NCBI RefSeq assembly: GCF_004349105.1
Contig: NZ_SMLB01000021.1
Span: 31,798-95,797 of the forward strand
Direction of reading: 5' to 3'
Length of the DNA: 64,000 bases
From: Jiangella aurantiaca
Lineage (GTDB): Bacteria > Actinomycetota > Actinomycetes > Jiangellales > Jiangellaceae
Shown here piece after piece: positions 37,058-48,498 of the stretch; the stretch's first letter is position 1, and every line of letters starts with the position of its first letter. Under the pieces are notes generated by a model that saw only the letters and a program-made list of their open reading frames with translations, ran no database searches and was not told where the DNA came from. The translations under genes and the position numbers were made by a program.

Positions 37058-38002
37058 TCACCAGCCGCGCTCGGCCAGCCGGTGCGGCTCGGGCACGTCG
37101 GCGACGTTGATGCCGACCATGGCCTCGCCGAGGCCACGCGACACCTTCGCCAGCGTGTCGGGGTCGTTGTAGAACGTGGTGGCCTTGACGATGGCCTCGG
37201 CCCGGCGGGCGGGGTCGCCGGACTTGAAGATGCCCGAGCCGACGAAGACGCCTTCGGCGCCCAGCTGCATCATCATGGCGGCGTCGGCCGGGGTGGCGAT
37301 GCCGCCGGCGGTGAACAGCACCACCGGGAGCTTGCCGGCCTGGGCGACCTCGCGGACCAGCTCGTACGGGGCCTGCAGCTCCTTCGCGGCGACGTACAGC
37401 TCATCCTCGGGCAGCGACGACAGCCGGGTGATCTGGTCGCGCAGCTGGCGCATGTGCGTCGTCGCGTTGGAGACGTCGCCGGTGCCGGCCTCGCCCTTGG
37501 AGCGGATCATGGCCGCGCCCTCGGCGATGCGGCGCAGCGCCTCGCCCAGGTTCGTCGCGCCGCACACGAACGGCACGGTGAACTTCCACTTGTCGATGTG
37601 GTGCTCATAGTCGGCCGGCGTGAGCACCTCGGACTCGTCGATGTAGTCGACGCCCAGGCTCTGCAGCACCTGCGCCTCGACGAAGTGCCCGATGCGCGCC
37701 TTCGCCATGACCGGGATCGACACCGCGTCGATGATGCCGTCGATGAGGTCGGGGTCGCTCATGCGCGCCACGCCACCCTGGGCGCGGATGTCGGCCGGGA
37801 CCCGCTCGAGCGCCATGACGGCGACGGCGCCGGCGTCCTCGGCGATGCGGGCCTGCTCGGCGGTGACCACGTCCATGATCACGCCACCCTTGAGCATCTC
37901 GGCCATGCCACGCTTGACCCGGGCGGTACCGACGGTGGACTGCGTCTCTTCGGACACTGCTGCTCGAACCTCATGAGTCGATGGGCGGAGGGACAGGTCC
38001 AT
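37058..38002 (-). CDS. pdxS: Pyridoxal 5'-phosphate synthase lyase subunit PdxS
   Basis: 314 aa. It builds PLP from ribose 5-phosphate, glyceraldehyde 3-phosphate and ammonia. [38 protein letters not shown] and the catalytic Lys regions (MAKARIGHF and [10 protein letters not shown]) are intact. GAGGA sits six bases ahead of the ATG at 38000-38002; a GTG 45 bases downstream is an alternative. It is slightly longer than the usual 290-300 aa. Confidence 0.96.
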   Translation of the reverse strand: MDLSLRPSTHEVRAAVSEETQSTVGTARVKRGMAEMLKGGVIMDVVTAEQARIAEDAGAVAVMALERVPADIRAQGGVARMSDPDLIDGIIDAVSIPVMAKARIGHFVEAQVLQSLGVDYIDESEVLTPADYEHHIDKWKFTVPFVCGATNLGEALRRIAEGAAMIRSKGEAGTGDVSNATTHMRQLRDQITRLSSLPEDELYVAAKELQAPYELVREVAQAGKLPVVLFTAGGIATPADAAMMMQLGAEGVFVGSGIFKSGDPARRAEAIVKATTFYNDPDTLAKVSRGLGEAMVGINVADVPEPHRLAERGW

Positions 38003-38085
38003 GGTACGTCCTCACCAGTGACACCACCGCGTCCATTTCCGGCCACCGGACAGCCGCCGAGTGGGCCGAGTTCGCCACACCCTCC

Positions 38086-38113
38086 CCGTCCCCCTGCCGC
38101 CCCATTCTCTTGC
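38086..38113 (-). repeat. Dispersed 28-nt repeat, copy 2
   Basis: The reverse complement matches 22957-22984 with one mismatch. It lies upstream of pdxS, immediately before the 48-bp repeat at 38142. Confidence 0.65.
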
Positions 38114-38141
38114 CGCGAACGTGCGCCTCGAGTCCGCGCCA

Positions 38142-38189
38142 CATCACCAGGATCACCCGAGCATCAACACGATTGCAGGCCTGGTGATG
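38142..38189 (-). repeat. Dispersed hairpin-ended repeat, copy 2 (48 bp)
   Basis: It starts CATCACCAGG and ends CCTGGTGATG, which are perfect inverted ends. The reverse complement matches 2660-2707 in 44 of 48 positions. It lies between pdxS and the membrane-protein gene. Confidence 0.8.
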
Positions 38190-38252
38190 CACCAGAAAGC
38201 CTCATGATGGCGCCACCAACGCGGCAGGGGGACGTGGGAACACCAGCGGACC

Positions 38253-38795
38253 TCACTCCGACGCCAAGCCCCGCGGCACGGTGTCGTCCAGCTCGACGGT
38301 CTCTGGCATCGGTGCATAACCGGCCAGCCTCAACCACCGGACCAGCGCCTTCCGCCGCAACCGCACCGCTCCCCGGACCAGCTCGTTGTGGAACCGCCGG
38401 GCATGGGCGGCCCGCCGGCACGCCATCGCCAGCTCCTCGAGCGCCGCCTCGGCAGCAGGGTCGGACCGGAGCGGCTCCAGGTCCGCCGGATCGTCCAGGG
38501 CGGCCTTCAGCACCGCGGTGAGGTCGCTCTCGGCCTGGTAGCGCTCCACCCCCTCCGACGCCGTCCGGGCCCGCGACGCCGCATCCGCCAGGGCCACCGA
38601 CGTCGCGGGGTCGAGCAGCCCGGCGGTCGCCAGATCCAAGACCGACCCCGACCGCCGCAGGAGCTCGGCGTCGAGCACGGCCCGCGACGCCTCCAGACGG
38701 GCGTGCCGCCGGTCCAGTCGCCCGGCCGTCCACGACAGATAGACGCCGAGCGCGGCGAGTACGGCGATGGTGACGAACAGCCATTCCCAGTTCAC
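38253..38795 (-). CDS. Membrane-anchored helical protein in the PIM operon, unknown function
   Basis: 180 aa. One N-terminal membrane helix (WLFVTIAVLAALGVYLSW) is followed by a long, Arg/Ala/Leu-rich helical domain (RLDRRHARLEASRAVLDAEL) likely in the cytoplasm. It ends PETVELDDTVPRGLASE. The GTG start overlaps the pimA stop as GTGA, so it is translated with the mannosyltransferase. A membrane protein follows pimA in other actinobacteria too (Rv2609c in Mycobacterium), but I cannot confirm homology or function. Confidence 0.75.
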   Translation of the reverse strand: MNWEWLFVTIAVLAALGVYLSWTAGRLDRRHARLEASRAVLDAELLRRSGSVLDLATAGLLDPATSVALADAASRARTASEGVERYQAESDLTAVLKAALDDPADLEPLRSDPAAEAALEELAMACRRAAHARRFHNELVRGAVRLRRKALVRWLRLAGYAPMPETVELDDTVPRGLASE

Positions 38796-39931
38796 GGCAG
38801 CCCCGGCAGTTTGAAGGTGTGACCGCCGGACCCGACGGCGACGGCCATCTCGTACACCGCCAGCACCTCGTCGGCGACCCGCGCCCAGTCGTACCGCCGC
38901 ACCCCCAGCGACGCGGCCGCGCGGTAGCGCGCCCTGCGCGCCGGATCGCCCAGAAGCCCGATCGCCTCCGCCGCCAGCGCCGACGCGTCCCCGACCGGCA
39001 CCAGCGCGCCCAAGCGGCCGTCGTCCAGCACGGCCTGGAACGCCTCCAGCTCGCTGGCCAGCACCGGCGCACCCGCGGCCATCGCCTCGGCCAGCACGAT
39101 GCCGAACGACTCGCCGCCGATGTGCGGCGCGACGTAGATGTCGCTGCTGGCCAGCATCGCGGCCTTGTCGTCGTCGCTGACGCCGCCCAGGAACTCGACG
39201 GCGTCGCGGTGGCGAGGGTCGATGCCTCGGCGGATCTCGTCGATCTCGCCCCGGCCGGCCACGAGGAGGCGGGCGCGCGGGAACGCGTCGTGGATGGCCG
39301 GCCACGCCTTGAGCAGCACCTGCAGACCCTTGCGCGGCTCGTCCAGCCGGCCGAGGAACGACAGCGTCCCGTCCTCCGCCCGCCACGACTGCCGCGGCGG
39401 GACGGCGAACCGATCGACGTAGAGCCCGTTCGGGATCAACACCGCGTCGACACCGAGGTGCTCGACGACGGTCCGCCTGGCCTCCTCGGAGACGGCGATG
39501 TGGGCGGCGAACTTCTCGAACGCCGACTTGAGGATCCCCTGCGCGGCACTCATCGCCCGCGACCGGCGCATCGCCGAGTGCGACGTCGCGACGATCGGCA
39601 CCTCGGCCCACCACGTCGTGATCAGCCCTAGCGACAGCGACGCCGGCTCGTGGACGTGCACGACGTCGAACTCACCGTCGACCAGCCAGCGGCGCACCCG
39701 GGCGGCGATGCGGGGCCCGAACGCGACCCGCGCCACCGACCCGTTGTACGGGATCGCCACCGGCCGCCCGACGGTGGTGATGTACGGCGGCAGGTCGTCG
39801 TCGTCATCGCCCGGGGCCAGGACGGAGACCGTGTGCCCGCGCCGGGTCAGCTCCTCGGTGAAGTCGCGGATATGCACCTGGACGCCGCCCGGGACGTCCC
39901 AGGAGTACGGGCAGGCGATGCCGACCTTCAC
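38792..39931 (-). CDS. pimA: Phosphatidylinositol alpha-mannosyltransferase PimA
   Basis: 379 aa, a GT-B fold, GT4-family enzyme. It adds the first mannose from GDP-mannose to phosphatidylinositol at the inner face of the membrane. Typical features: GIACPYSWDVPGGVQVHI at the N-terminus, DVVHVHEPASLSLG, and the donor site GGESFGIVLAEAMAAGAPV with the EX7E pair. The GTG start overlaps the acyltransferase stop. Order pgsA-acyltransferase-pimA is the conserved phosphatidylinositol-mannoside operon. Confidence 0.95.
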   Translation of the reverse strand: MKVGIACPYSWDVPGGVQVHIRDFTEELTRRGHTVSVLAPGDDDDDLPPYITTVGRPVAIPYNGSVARVAFGPRIAARVRRWLVDGEFDVVHVHEPASLSLGLITTWWAEVPIVATSHSAMRRSRAMSAAQGILKSAFEKFAAHIAVSEEARRTVVEHLGVDAVLIPNGLYVDRFAVPPRQSWRAEDGTLSFLGRLDEPRKGLQVLLKAWPAIHDAFPRARLLVAGRGEIDEIRRGIDPRHRDAVEFLGGVSDDDKAAMLASSDIYVAPHIGGESFGIVLAEAMAAGAPVLASELEAFQAVLDDGRLGALVPVGDASALAAEAIGLLGDPARRARYRAAASLGVRRYDWARVADEVLAVYEMAVAVGSGGHTFKLPGLP

Positions 39932-40857
39932 GACGTCACCGGCTGGATCCGCCGCCGCGGGTCGTTCGGGTCGAGATCGGCCAGGAACAGCCGCTGCGTC
40001 ATGTGCCAGTCCTGGGGGTTGGCCGCGATACCGATCTCGAACGCGTCGGCGATCCGCTGCGTCATGGTGGCCAGCCGCTCGCCACGCTCCTCCGGCGGCT
40101 CGATCGGCTCGTGGAACCGGATGACCAGGCCGTGGTCGGGCTCGCGGCCCTCGTAGGCGAGCGTGGCGGGGATCAGCGCGGCGCCGGTGCGCAGCGCCAG
40201 CATCGCGCTGCCGGCCGGCATCCGGGTCGGCTCGCCGAACAGCGTGACGGGGATGCCGCGGCGGGACAGGTCGCGCTCGGCCGGCAGGCAGACGAGACCG
40301 CCGCGGCCCAGGTGCTCGGCCAGCGCGCTCATGACGCCCTCGCCGCCCAGCGGGTGCACCGTCATGCCGAGCGCCTCGCGGTAGGTGACGAACCGTTCGT
40401 ACAGCTTCTCCGGGCGCAGCCGCTCGGCCACCGTCGCCAGCGGGGCGCCGGTGAGGCAGGCCCACGCGCCGGCCCAGTCCCAGTTGCCCATGTGCGGCAG
40501 CGGGACGACGACGCCCCGGCCGGCGGCCAGGGCGTCGCGGAAGTGGTGCTCGTCGATCACCCGGACCCGGTCGAGGATGCGCTCGTGACTCCACTCCGAC
40601 ATCCGGAACGCGTCGCACCAGTACCGCATGTACGAGCGGGCGCCGAGCCGGGTGAGCTCGTGCAGCTCCTCCGGCGACCACTTGCCGACGCGGGCCAGGT
40701 TCAGCTCCAGCCGCCGCACCGACGGACTGCCGCGGCGCCAGAAGAAGTCCGCGATGGTCCGGAACGACCGGTAGGCCGCCTTCTCCGGCATGTGCTGGAC
40801 CGCTTTCCAGCCGGTGCTGTAGAGCCACAGCTGGCGCCAGTCGCTGAATGCACTCAC
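39928..40857 (-). CDS. Phosphatidylinositol mannoside acyltransferase
   Basis: 309 aa, of the LpxL/HtrB-like acyltransferase family (Rv2611c/PatA type). The catalytic HX4D is PHMGNWDWAG, followed by VAERLRPEKLYERFV and CLPAERDLSRRGIPVTLFG. It acylates the mannose of PIM. The GTG start (40855-40857) overlaps the pgsA stop as GTGA. Confidence 0.93.
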   Translation of the reverse strand: MSAFSDWRQLWLYSTGWKAVQHMPEKAAYRSFRTIADFFWRRGSPSVRRLELNLARVGKWSPEELHELTRLGARSYMRYWCDAFRMSEWSHERILDRVRVIDEHHFRDALAAGRGVVVPLPHMGNWDWAGAWACLTGAPLATVAERLRPEKLYERFVTYREALGMTVHPLGGEGVMSALAEHLGRGGLVCLPAERDLSRRGIPVTLFGEPTRMPAGSAMLALRTGAALIPATLAYEGREPDHGLVIRFHEPIEPPEERGERLATMTQRIADAFEIGIAANPQDWHMTQRLFLADLDPNDPRRRIQPVTS

Positions 40858-41465
40858 TCCAGGGCCGCCTGCCGTCGCACCGTGTTGACGCGGTGCCACA
40901 CCGTCCACGCGCTGGCCGCCGTCAGCAGCCAGAGCAGCACCTCGAGCACCACCATGGGCAGGTCGAACAGCCCGACGAGCCCGGTGACGACGAGGATCGC
41001 GACCAGCCGGTCGGCCCGCTCGGCGATGCCGCCGCCGGCGGTGTAGCCCAGGCTCTCGGCCCGCGCCTTGGCATAGGAGACGACGGCGCCCAGCGTCAGG
41101 CAGGCGATCAGCAGCGCCACCATGCGCAGGTCGTCGCCGTCGCCGGCGAACCACAATGCCAGCCCGCCGAAGATCGCGGCATCGCCGAAGCGGTCCAGCG
41201 TGGAGTCGAGGAACGCACCCCATTTGCTGGTCCGGCCCTGCAGCCGCGCCATGATGCCGTCGATGTTGTCGAAGAAGACGAACGCCGTGATGAACAGCGT
41301 CCCCCAGAAGAACTCCCCCTGCGGGTAGAAGATCAGCGCACCGGCGACGACGCCGAGGGTGCCGATGACCGTCACCGCATCCGGGCCCAGACCCAGCCGC
41401 AGCAGCCCGCGCGCGGCGGGAGTCAGGATGCGGGTCGAGTAGACCCTGGTGTACTTGTCGAGCAT
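40854..41465 (-). CDS. pgsA: CDP-alcohol phosphatidyltransferase (phosphatidylinositol-phosphate synthase)
   Basis: 203 aa with about six membrane helices. The family motif DG-X2-AR-X8-G-X3-D-X3-D is complete in IDGIMARLQG...WGAFLDSTLDRFGD. In this context it makes phosphatidylinositol phosphate from CDP-diacylglycerol and inositol phosphate, the PIM precursor. I chose the ATG at 41463-41465 (MLDKYTRVY); an in-frame start 90 bases upstream would add non-conserved residues. Confidence 0.92.
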   Translation of the reverse strand: MLDKYTRVYSTRILTPAARGLLRLGLGPDAVTVIGTLGVVAGALIFYPQGEFFWGTLFITAFVFFDNIDGIMARLQGRTSKWGAFLDSTLDRFGDAAIFGGLALWFAGDGDDLRMVALLIACLTLGAVVSYAKARAESLGYTAGGGIAERADRLVAILVVTGLVGLFDLPMVVLEVLLWLLTAASAWTVWHRVNTVRRQAALE

Positions 41466-41673
41466 CGCCCGTCCGTTCGACTCCAGATGTCCGAAACCGG
41501 CCCGCTGACTGAGCGGCACCCGGCGCGGCCATGCTACTGGCGTTATGCCGATCACCCTTGCGCATCCACGCGTCGCGCACCAAAGTGGCCATCACCACAT
41601 CTACGATCCGCGGCGGCGCAACGAGGCGCTGGAACCGCCGGGCCGCGTCGCCTGCGAGGCAGGAGGCTGGCTC

Positions 41674-43809
41674 ATGGCGGCACGACACCAGGCAGGAGAG
41701 CAGACCGACGCCGGAGGCGTACCTCCGGCCGACGGGGTCGACGTCCGCAACGTCACTCTCGTCGGCCCGGCCTCCGCCGGCAAGACCACGCTCGTCGAGG
41801 CCCTCCTCGTCGCGTCCGGGACGATCCACCGGGCCGGCCGGGTCGAGGACGGCACCACGGTGAGCGACCACGACGAGAGCGAGATCCGCCAGCAGCGGTC
41901 GGTCGGCCTGGCGCTCGCACCGCTGCTGCACGAACAGACCAAGATCAACCTGCTGGACACCCCCGGCTACGCCGACTTCGTCGGGGACCTGCGGGCCGGG
42001 CTGCGCGCCGCCGACTGCGCCCTTTTCGTGGTGTCGACGGCCGAGCCGATCGACGGCACCACCCGGCTGCTCTGGGCCGAGTGCGAGGCGGTGCGCATGC
42101 CGCGCGCCGTCGTCCTGACCAAGCTGGACCACCCCCGCTCAGACTACGCCGGCACGCTGGCCGCGATCCGGGAGGGCTTCGGTGACAAGGTGCTGCCCCT
42201 CTACCTGCCCAGCGGGACGGACTCCCTGGTCGGCCTGCTCAGCGAGCGGGTCTTCACCTACGACGGTGGCAAGCGCACCGAGCGCGACCCGTCGGACGAC
42301 GAGGCCGCCCGGCTGGAGGAGGCCCGCGGCGAGCTCATCGAGGGCATCATCGAGGAGTCCGAGGACGAGAGTCTGATGGACCGCTACCTCGCCGGCGAGC
42401 ACATCGAGCTGAAGGTGCTCGTCGACGACCTCGAGCGGGCGGTCGCGCGCGGCTCGTTCCACCCGGTCATCCCGGTCTGCTCTGCGACCGGCCTGGGCAC
42501 CCAGGAGCTGCTCGAGGTCATCGCGGGCGGCTTCCCCTCCCCCGCCGAGCACCCGTTGCCCGAGGTGACATCGCTGAACGGCACGCCGCGCGACGACATC
42601 GCCGCCGACCCCGCCGGCCCGCTGCTGGCCGAGGTCGTCAAGACCACGTCCGACCCGTACGTGGGCCGCGTCAGCCTGGTCCGGGTGTTCTCCGGAACGC
42701 TGCGCCCGGACCAGACGGTGCACGTCTCGGGTCACTTCCTGGCCGACCGCGGGCACGAGGAGCACGACGAGGACGAACGCATCGGCGCGCTGTCCTGCCC
42801 TCTCGGCAAGACGCAGCGGCCGGTCCCCGAGGCACACGCCGGTGACATCGTCGCGATCGCCAAGCTGTCCCGGGCCGAGACCGGCGACACGCTGTCCGCC
42901 AAGGACGACCCGCTGATCATGCGGCCGTGGTCGATGCCCGAGCCGCTGCTGCCCTTCGCGATCGTCCCGTCCGCCAAGGCCGACGAGGACAAGCTCGCGC
43001 AGGGTTTGTCCCGGCTGGTCGCCGAGGACCCGACGCTACGGGTCGAGAACAACCCGGAGACGCACCAGCTGGTGCTGTGGACCATGGGCGAGGCGCACGC
43101 CGATCTCGTCCTGGACCGGCTGCGCACCCGCCACGGCGTCAACGTCGACACCGTCGCGCTGCGGGTGCCGCTGCGCGAGACGCTGGCCGGCAAGGCGAAC
43201 GGCCGCGGGCGCCACGTCAAGCAGACCGGCGGGCACGGCCAGTACGCCGTCTGCGAGATCGAGGTCGAGCCGCTCCCCGAAGGCGGCGGCTTCGAGTTCG
43301 TCGACAAGGTCGTCGGCGGCTCCGTCCCGCGCCAGTTCATCCCGTCGGTCGAGAAGGGCGTGCGGGCGCAGATGGAGCGCGGCACCGTCGCCGGCTACCC
43401 GATGGTCGACATCAAGGTCACCCTGTACGACGGCAAGGCGCACAGCGTCGACTCGTCGGACATGGCCTTCCAGACCGCCGGCGGCCTGGCGTTGCGCGAG
43501 GCGGCCGCGGCGGCCGGGGTGAACCTCCTCGAGCCGGTCGACGAGCTGTCCGTCATGGTCCCGGACGACTACGTGGGCACCGTGATGGGCGACCTCGCCG
43601 GGCGGCGCGGCCGGGTGCTCGGGACCGAGGCGGTGGGTGCGGGGCGGACGGTGGTGCGTGCGGACGTGCCGCAGACGGAGATCGTGCGGTACGCGATCGA
43701 CCTGCGGGCCATGAGCCACGGCACCGGCACCTTCACCCGGCGCTTCGCCCGCTACGAGCCGATGCCGCACAACCTCGCCGCCAAGGTGACGGCCGACAGC
43801 TCGGCGTAG
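41674..43809 (+). CDS. Elongation factor G-like GTPase (EF-G2 type)
   Basis: 711 aa. AGGAGG lies ahead of the ATG. The GTP site: VGPASAGKTTL (P loop), LLDTPGYADFVGDL and VLTKLDHP. Domains II to V of EF-G follow (GRGRHVKQTGGHGQYAVCEI and the C-terminal VMGDLAGRRGRVLG). The switch region differs from true EF-G (RSVGLALAPL in place of the RGITI stretch), as in the EF-G2 paralogues of Mycobacterium, which have weak or no translocation activity. It is inserted, in opposite orientation, between pgsA and the HIT gene, which are neighbours in Mycobacterium. Confidence 0.92.
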   Translation: MAARHQAGEQTDAGGVPPADGVDVRNVTLVGPASAGKTTLVEALLVASGTIHRAGRVEDGTTVSDHDESEIRQQRSVGLALAPLLHEQTKINLLDTPGYADFVGDLRAGLRAADCALFVVSTAEPIDGTTRLLWAECEAVRMPRAVVLTKLDHPRSDYAGTLAAIREGFGDKVLPLYLPSGTDSLVGLLSERVFTYDGGKRTERDPSDDEAARLEEARGELIEGIIEESEDESLMDRYLAGEHIELKVLVDDLERAVARGSFHPVIPVCSATGLGTQELLEVIAGGFPSPAEHPLPEVTSLNGTPRDDIAADPAGPLLAEVVKTTSDPYVGRVSLVRVFSGTLRPDQTVHVSGHFLADRGHEEHDEDERIGALSCPLGKTQRPVPEAHAGDIVAIAKLSRAETGDTLSAKDDPLIMRPWSMPEPLLPFAIVPSAKADEDKLAQGLSRLVAEDPTLRVENNPETHQLVLWTMGEAHADLVLDRLRTRHGVNVDTVALRVPLRETLAGKANGRGRHVKQTGGHGQYAVCEIEVEPLPEGGGFEFVDKVVGGSVPRQFIPSVEKGVRAQMERGTVAGYPMVDIKVTLYDGKAHSVDSSDMAFQTAGGLALREAAAAAGVNLLEPVDELSVMVPDDYVGTVMGDLAGRRGRVLGTEAVGAGRTVVRADVPQTEIVRYAIDLRAMSHGTGTFTRRFARYEPMPHNLAAKVTADSSA

Positions 43810-43845
43810 TTGCCCGAGCCCTGCCGTTGCGGGCACCGTGACACC

Positions 43846-44154
43846 ATGACGGCAGACGAGGAGGAGGAGGCGCGACGAGAGCGTCTGCAACGGTTCCTGG
43901 CCGACGAGGTGTGGCCGCGGATCCCCGCGGAGGTCCGCGGCCACGCACCGACCAAGGCCGAGCGCGAAGTGCTCCTCGGCGACGACCCGGCGGATCTCGT
44001 CCGGGCGGGCTATGACGCGGCACTGCCCGCCTACGCGGCGCTGGAACACGACACCTGGCCGCGGACCCGCTGGCTGCGCGAGCTGTCCGCGCTGCTCGAG
44101 CCGGGTTCGGCGGTGTTGGAGAACGGCTTGCGCGGTTCGCCCCGCTCGCCGTGA
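43846..44154 (+). CDS. Small acidic protein, unknown function
   Basis: 102 aa from the ATG at 43846, rich in Glu/Asp/Arg (DEEEEARRERLQRFLADEVWPRI). A TTG directly after the EF-G-like stop (43810) would add a Cys-containing extension (PEPCRCGHRDT), so the start is uncertain. No ribosome binding site is visible for either. It follows the EF-G-like gene on the same strand. I do not recognise it. Confidence 0.5.
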   Translation: MTADEEEEARRERLQRFLADEVWPRIPAEVRGHAPTKAEREVLLGDDPADLVRAGYDAALPAYAALEHDTWPRTRWLRELSALLEPGSAVLENGLRGSPRSP

Positions 44155-44242
44155 CCGGCCCGGGCCGCGTGCGGGCATGGGTCGGGCCCGAACCCGCGTT
44201 GACGACGAGTGAGTCGATCCCGACGAGAAGGAGAAACCGACC

Positions 44243-44743
44243 GTGAGCCTGCCCTCCTACCCCGCTCCCCGCTACAACGCCGACATGGGCGAGGTCAGCG
44301 CCACCTACCGGCCGGCGACGCAGCGGCCGGACCTCGTCTATCCGTCGTCCGGCGTCACCATCGACTACCTCGCCACGGGCGCCTCCACCGACGGCGAGTT
44401 CGGCCTGTACCGATGGACCGCCGGCCCGGAGGAGTCCGGTCCCGCGCCGCACTTCCACCGGACCATCTCGGAGTCGTTCTTCGTGCTCTCCGGGGCCATG
44501 CGCATCTACACCGGCACCGAGTGGATCGAGACCACAGCCGGCGACTACGTCTACGTCCCGCCCGGCGGGCTGCACGGGTTCCGCAGCATCACCGGAGTGC
44601 CGGCGTCGATGCTGTTGCTGTTCACGCCCGGCGCGCCGCGCGAGGGTTACTTCGAAGGGCTGATCGACGTAGCGGCGGGGCGGATGAGCGACGAGGAGCG
44701 CGCGGCGTTCTACGACCACCACGACAACCATTGGGCCCGCTGA
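44243..44743 (+). CDS. Cupin domain protein
   Basis: 166 aa. A single cupin barrel: PAPHFHRTISESFFVLSGAMRIY gives cupin motif 1 with HxH and Glu, and GDYVYVPPGGLHGFRS gives motif 2 with the last His. GAAGGAG sits upstream of the GTG at 44243. Such proteins bind a metal and range from dioxygenases to isomerases; the substrate is unknown. It converges on the HIT gene. Confidence 0.88.
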   Translation: MSLPSYPAPRYNADMGEVSATYRPATQRPDLVYPSSGVTIDYLATGASTDGEFGLYRWTAGPEESGPAPHFHRTISESFFVLSGAMRIYTGTEWIETTAGDYVYVPPGGLHGFRSITGVPASMLLLFTPGAPREGYFEGLIDVAAGRMSDEERAAFYDHHDNHWAR

Positions 44744-44755
44744 GCGGCCGGCCTC

Positions 44756-45271
44756 CTACTCGGGCCAGGCGGCGGCCAGCAGCGCCCGCGTTTCGGCGAG
44801 CAGCTGCGGCATGATCTTGGTGTTGTCGAGGACGGTCATGAAGTTGGCGTCGCCGCTCCACCGTGGCACGACGTGCTGGTGGAGGTGGTCAGCGAGCGAC
44901 CCGCCGGCGACGCCGCCGAGGTTGAGGCCGACGTTGAAGCCGTGCGGGCTCGACGCCGCCTGCACGGCCCGGACCGCGTCCTGCGTCATCGCCGTGAGCT
45001 CCCGCGACTCCTCGTCGGTGAGCGTCTCGAACACGCCCGTGTGGCGGTACGGGACGACCATGAGGTGGCCGGGGTTGTACGGGTGCAGGTTCAGCACCGC
45101 GTACATCGTCTCGCCGCGGTGCAGGATCAGCCCGTCTTCGTCGGACTTCTTCGGGATCTCGCAGAACGGGCAGCCCTCACCGTCGCGTCCGTTGCCCGGC
45201 TCGCCGGTGATGTAGGCCATCCGGTACGGCGTCCACAGCCGCTCCAGGCGGTCGGTCTCGGGCACTGTCAC
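44756..45271 (-). CDS. HIT-family hydrolase (AP4A-type)
   Basis: 171 aa. The histidine triad is ADHLHQHVVPRW. CPFCEIPKKSDEDGLILHRG has the zinc-type CxxC seen in actinobacterial AP4A phosphorylase/hydrolase proteins, and NLHPYNPGHLMVVPYRHTG is the conserved strand. It splits or phosphorolyses dinucleoside polyphosphates. The position next to thrS matches Rv2613c. It starts at GTG. Confidence 0.93.
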   Translation of the reverse strand: MTVPETDRLERLWTPYRMAYITGEPGNGRDGEGCPFCEIPKKSDEDGLILHRGETMYAVLNLHPYNPGHLMVVPYRHTGVFETLTDEESRELTAMTQDAVRAVQAASSPHGFNVGLNLGGVAGGSLADHLHQHVVPRWSGDANFMTVLDNTKIMPQLLAETRALLAAAWPE

Positions 45272-45341
45272 TCCCCGGATGTGGTCGTGGGGGCACCGGG
45301 ACGCGAGTGGACACTCCGCAACCCGCGGATATCACCGATGA

Positions 45342-45494
45342 TCACGCGCGACGGCCTCGCAGCTGATCGAGCTCGCCCCGTGGGTCGTCGACCCGGGGCA
45401 CATCCATGGGCTCGGCAGCGAGGATCTGCGCCGCCGCCTCGGCCCCGCTCGTCACTCCCTCGCTGGGGACCTGCGCACGACGATCCATGGACAT
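45342..45494 (-). CDS. Small protein between thrS and HIT genes
   Basis: 50 aa from ATG 45492-45494 (a second ATG follows two codons later). It starts MSMDRRAQVPSEGVTSG and is rich in Ala, Arg, Asp and Glu. Codon use is G/C-rich at third positions, as in real genes here. It fills the gap in a leftward series of thrS, this frame and the HIT gene. Function unknown. Confidence 0.45.
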   Translation of the reverse strand: MSMDRRAQVPSEGVTSGAEAAAQILAAEPMDVPRVDDPRGELDQLRGRRA

Positions 45495-45532
45495 GGACAC
45501 ACGATAGCCTCGACACGCCGTGACCGGCTCAG

Positions 45533-47506
<1,974 letters not shown>

Positions 47507-47616
47507 GACTGCTCCTCGGTCGGTGTGGTGTGTGGCCGCCGTTTCGGGCCGGGTCGATGCTACCCGTTGGCCTTCCCCTTGTGCGCCTCGCCGCAGGGCT
47601 GGGACGTCGCGGTCGG

Positions 47617-48498
47617 TCATCGGCCATGGAGGCGCGCGACGATGGCCCCCGCCAGGCGTTCCGGCGCTCCCGGCGACGTGGCCAGGAACAGGCTCGGCTC
47701 GGTCAGCTCTACTTCAAGGATCACAGGCGTTCCTGTGGGGCCCGGTATGGTGTCGACGCGCGCGTACAGCAGGCCGTCGCTGCCCGGGATGGCGTCGAGC
47801 GTGCGCCGGGCCAGCTCGGCCTCGGCGGGGGTCGGCTCGCGCGGGTCGATCTGCTCGCTCCACAGCGGCCGGCCGTCACGCAGGTCGGGCCCGTCGAGCA
47901 GGGCGCCCTTGCGGATGGCGTGGCTGAACTCGCCGCCGATGTGCAGCATGGCGGTCTCGCCGGCGGTGTCGACGGCGCTGAGGTACGGCTGCAGCATGAC
48001 GGTGGACCCGCGGGCCAGGAGCTTCTCGGCCTGCGCGACGGCGAGGGCGCGCTGCTCCGCGTCGTCGAGCCGGTAGCGCCCGGTGTCGGCGGAGCCGGCG
48101 CTGACCGACGGCTTGACGACGTACTCGCCCTCGCTCGGGAGGACGGCGGCCGGGTCGCCCGCGTCGCCCGGGGCCAGCCACGTCGTCGGGACCACGGGCA
48201 GCCCGGCGGCGGCCAGCTCGCGCAGGTACACCTTGTCGGTGTTCCACTCGACCACCTTCGCCGGGTTGAGCAGCCGCGGGACGGCGTGCGCCCAGGCCAG
48301 GAACTGCTCCCGGCGACGGGCGTAGTCCCACGGATTGCGCAGGACGGCGAGGTCGAACGCCGTCCAGTCGACGGCGGGATCGTCCCAGACCGGCGTCTCG
48401 ACCTCGACGCGGTGCGAGCGCAGCGGCTCGACCACCAACTGGTCGTCGGTGTCCAGATCGGGCAGCTCGGCGCACGTGACCAGGGCGACGCGGGGCAT
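47617..48498 (-). CDS. ATP-grasp family protein
   Basis: 293 aa. [18 protein letters not shown] and the late [25 protein letters not shown] resemble the ATP-grasp fold of glutathione-synthetase-like ligases, as in DcsG-type proteins. [15 protein letters not shown] near the N-terminus is typical of this small group. It probably joins an amine to a carboxylate using ATP; substrates are unknown. ATG at 48496-48498. Confidence 0.82.
   Translation of the reverse strand: MPRVALVTCAELPDLDTDDQLVVEPLRSHRVEVETPVWDDPAVDWTAFDLAVLRNPWDYARRREQFLAWAHAVPRLLNPAKVVEWNTDKVYLRELAAAGLPVVPTTWLAPGDAGDPAAVLPSEGEYVVKPSVSAGSADTGRYRLDDAEQRALAVAQAEKLLARGSTVMLQPYLSAVDTAGETAMLHIGGEFSHAIRKGALLDGPDLRDGRPLWSEQIDPREPTPAEAELARRTLDAIPGSDGLLYARVDTIPGPTGTPVILEVELTEPSLFLATSPGAPERLAGAIVARLHGR

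Noticed and set aside
43810..43845. TTG start giving a CRCGH extension to the small acidic protein
   Set aside because: Possible but unsupported: no ribosome binding site and no homologue to compare; the ATG at 43846 was kept with low confidence.
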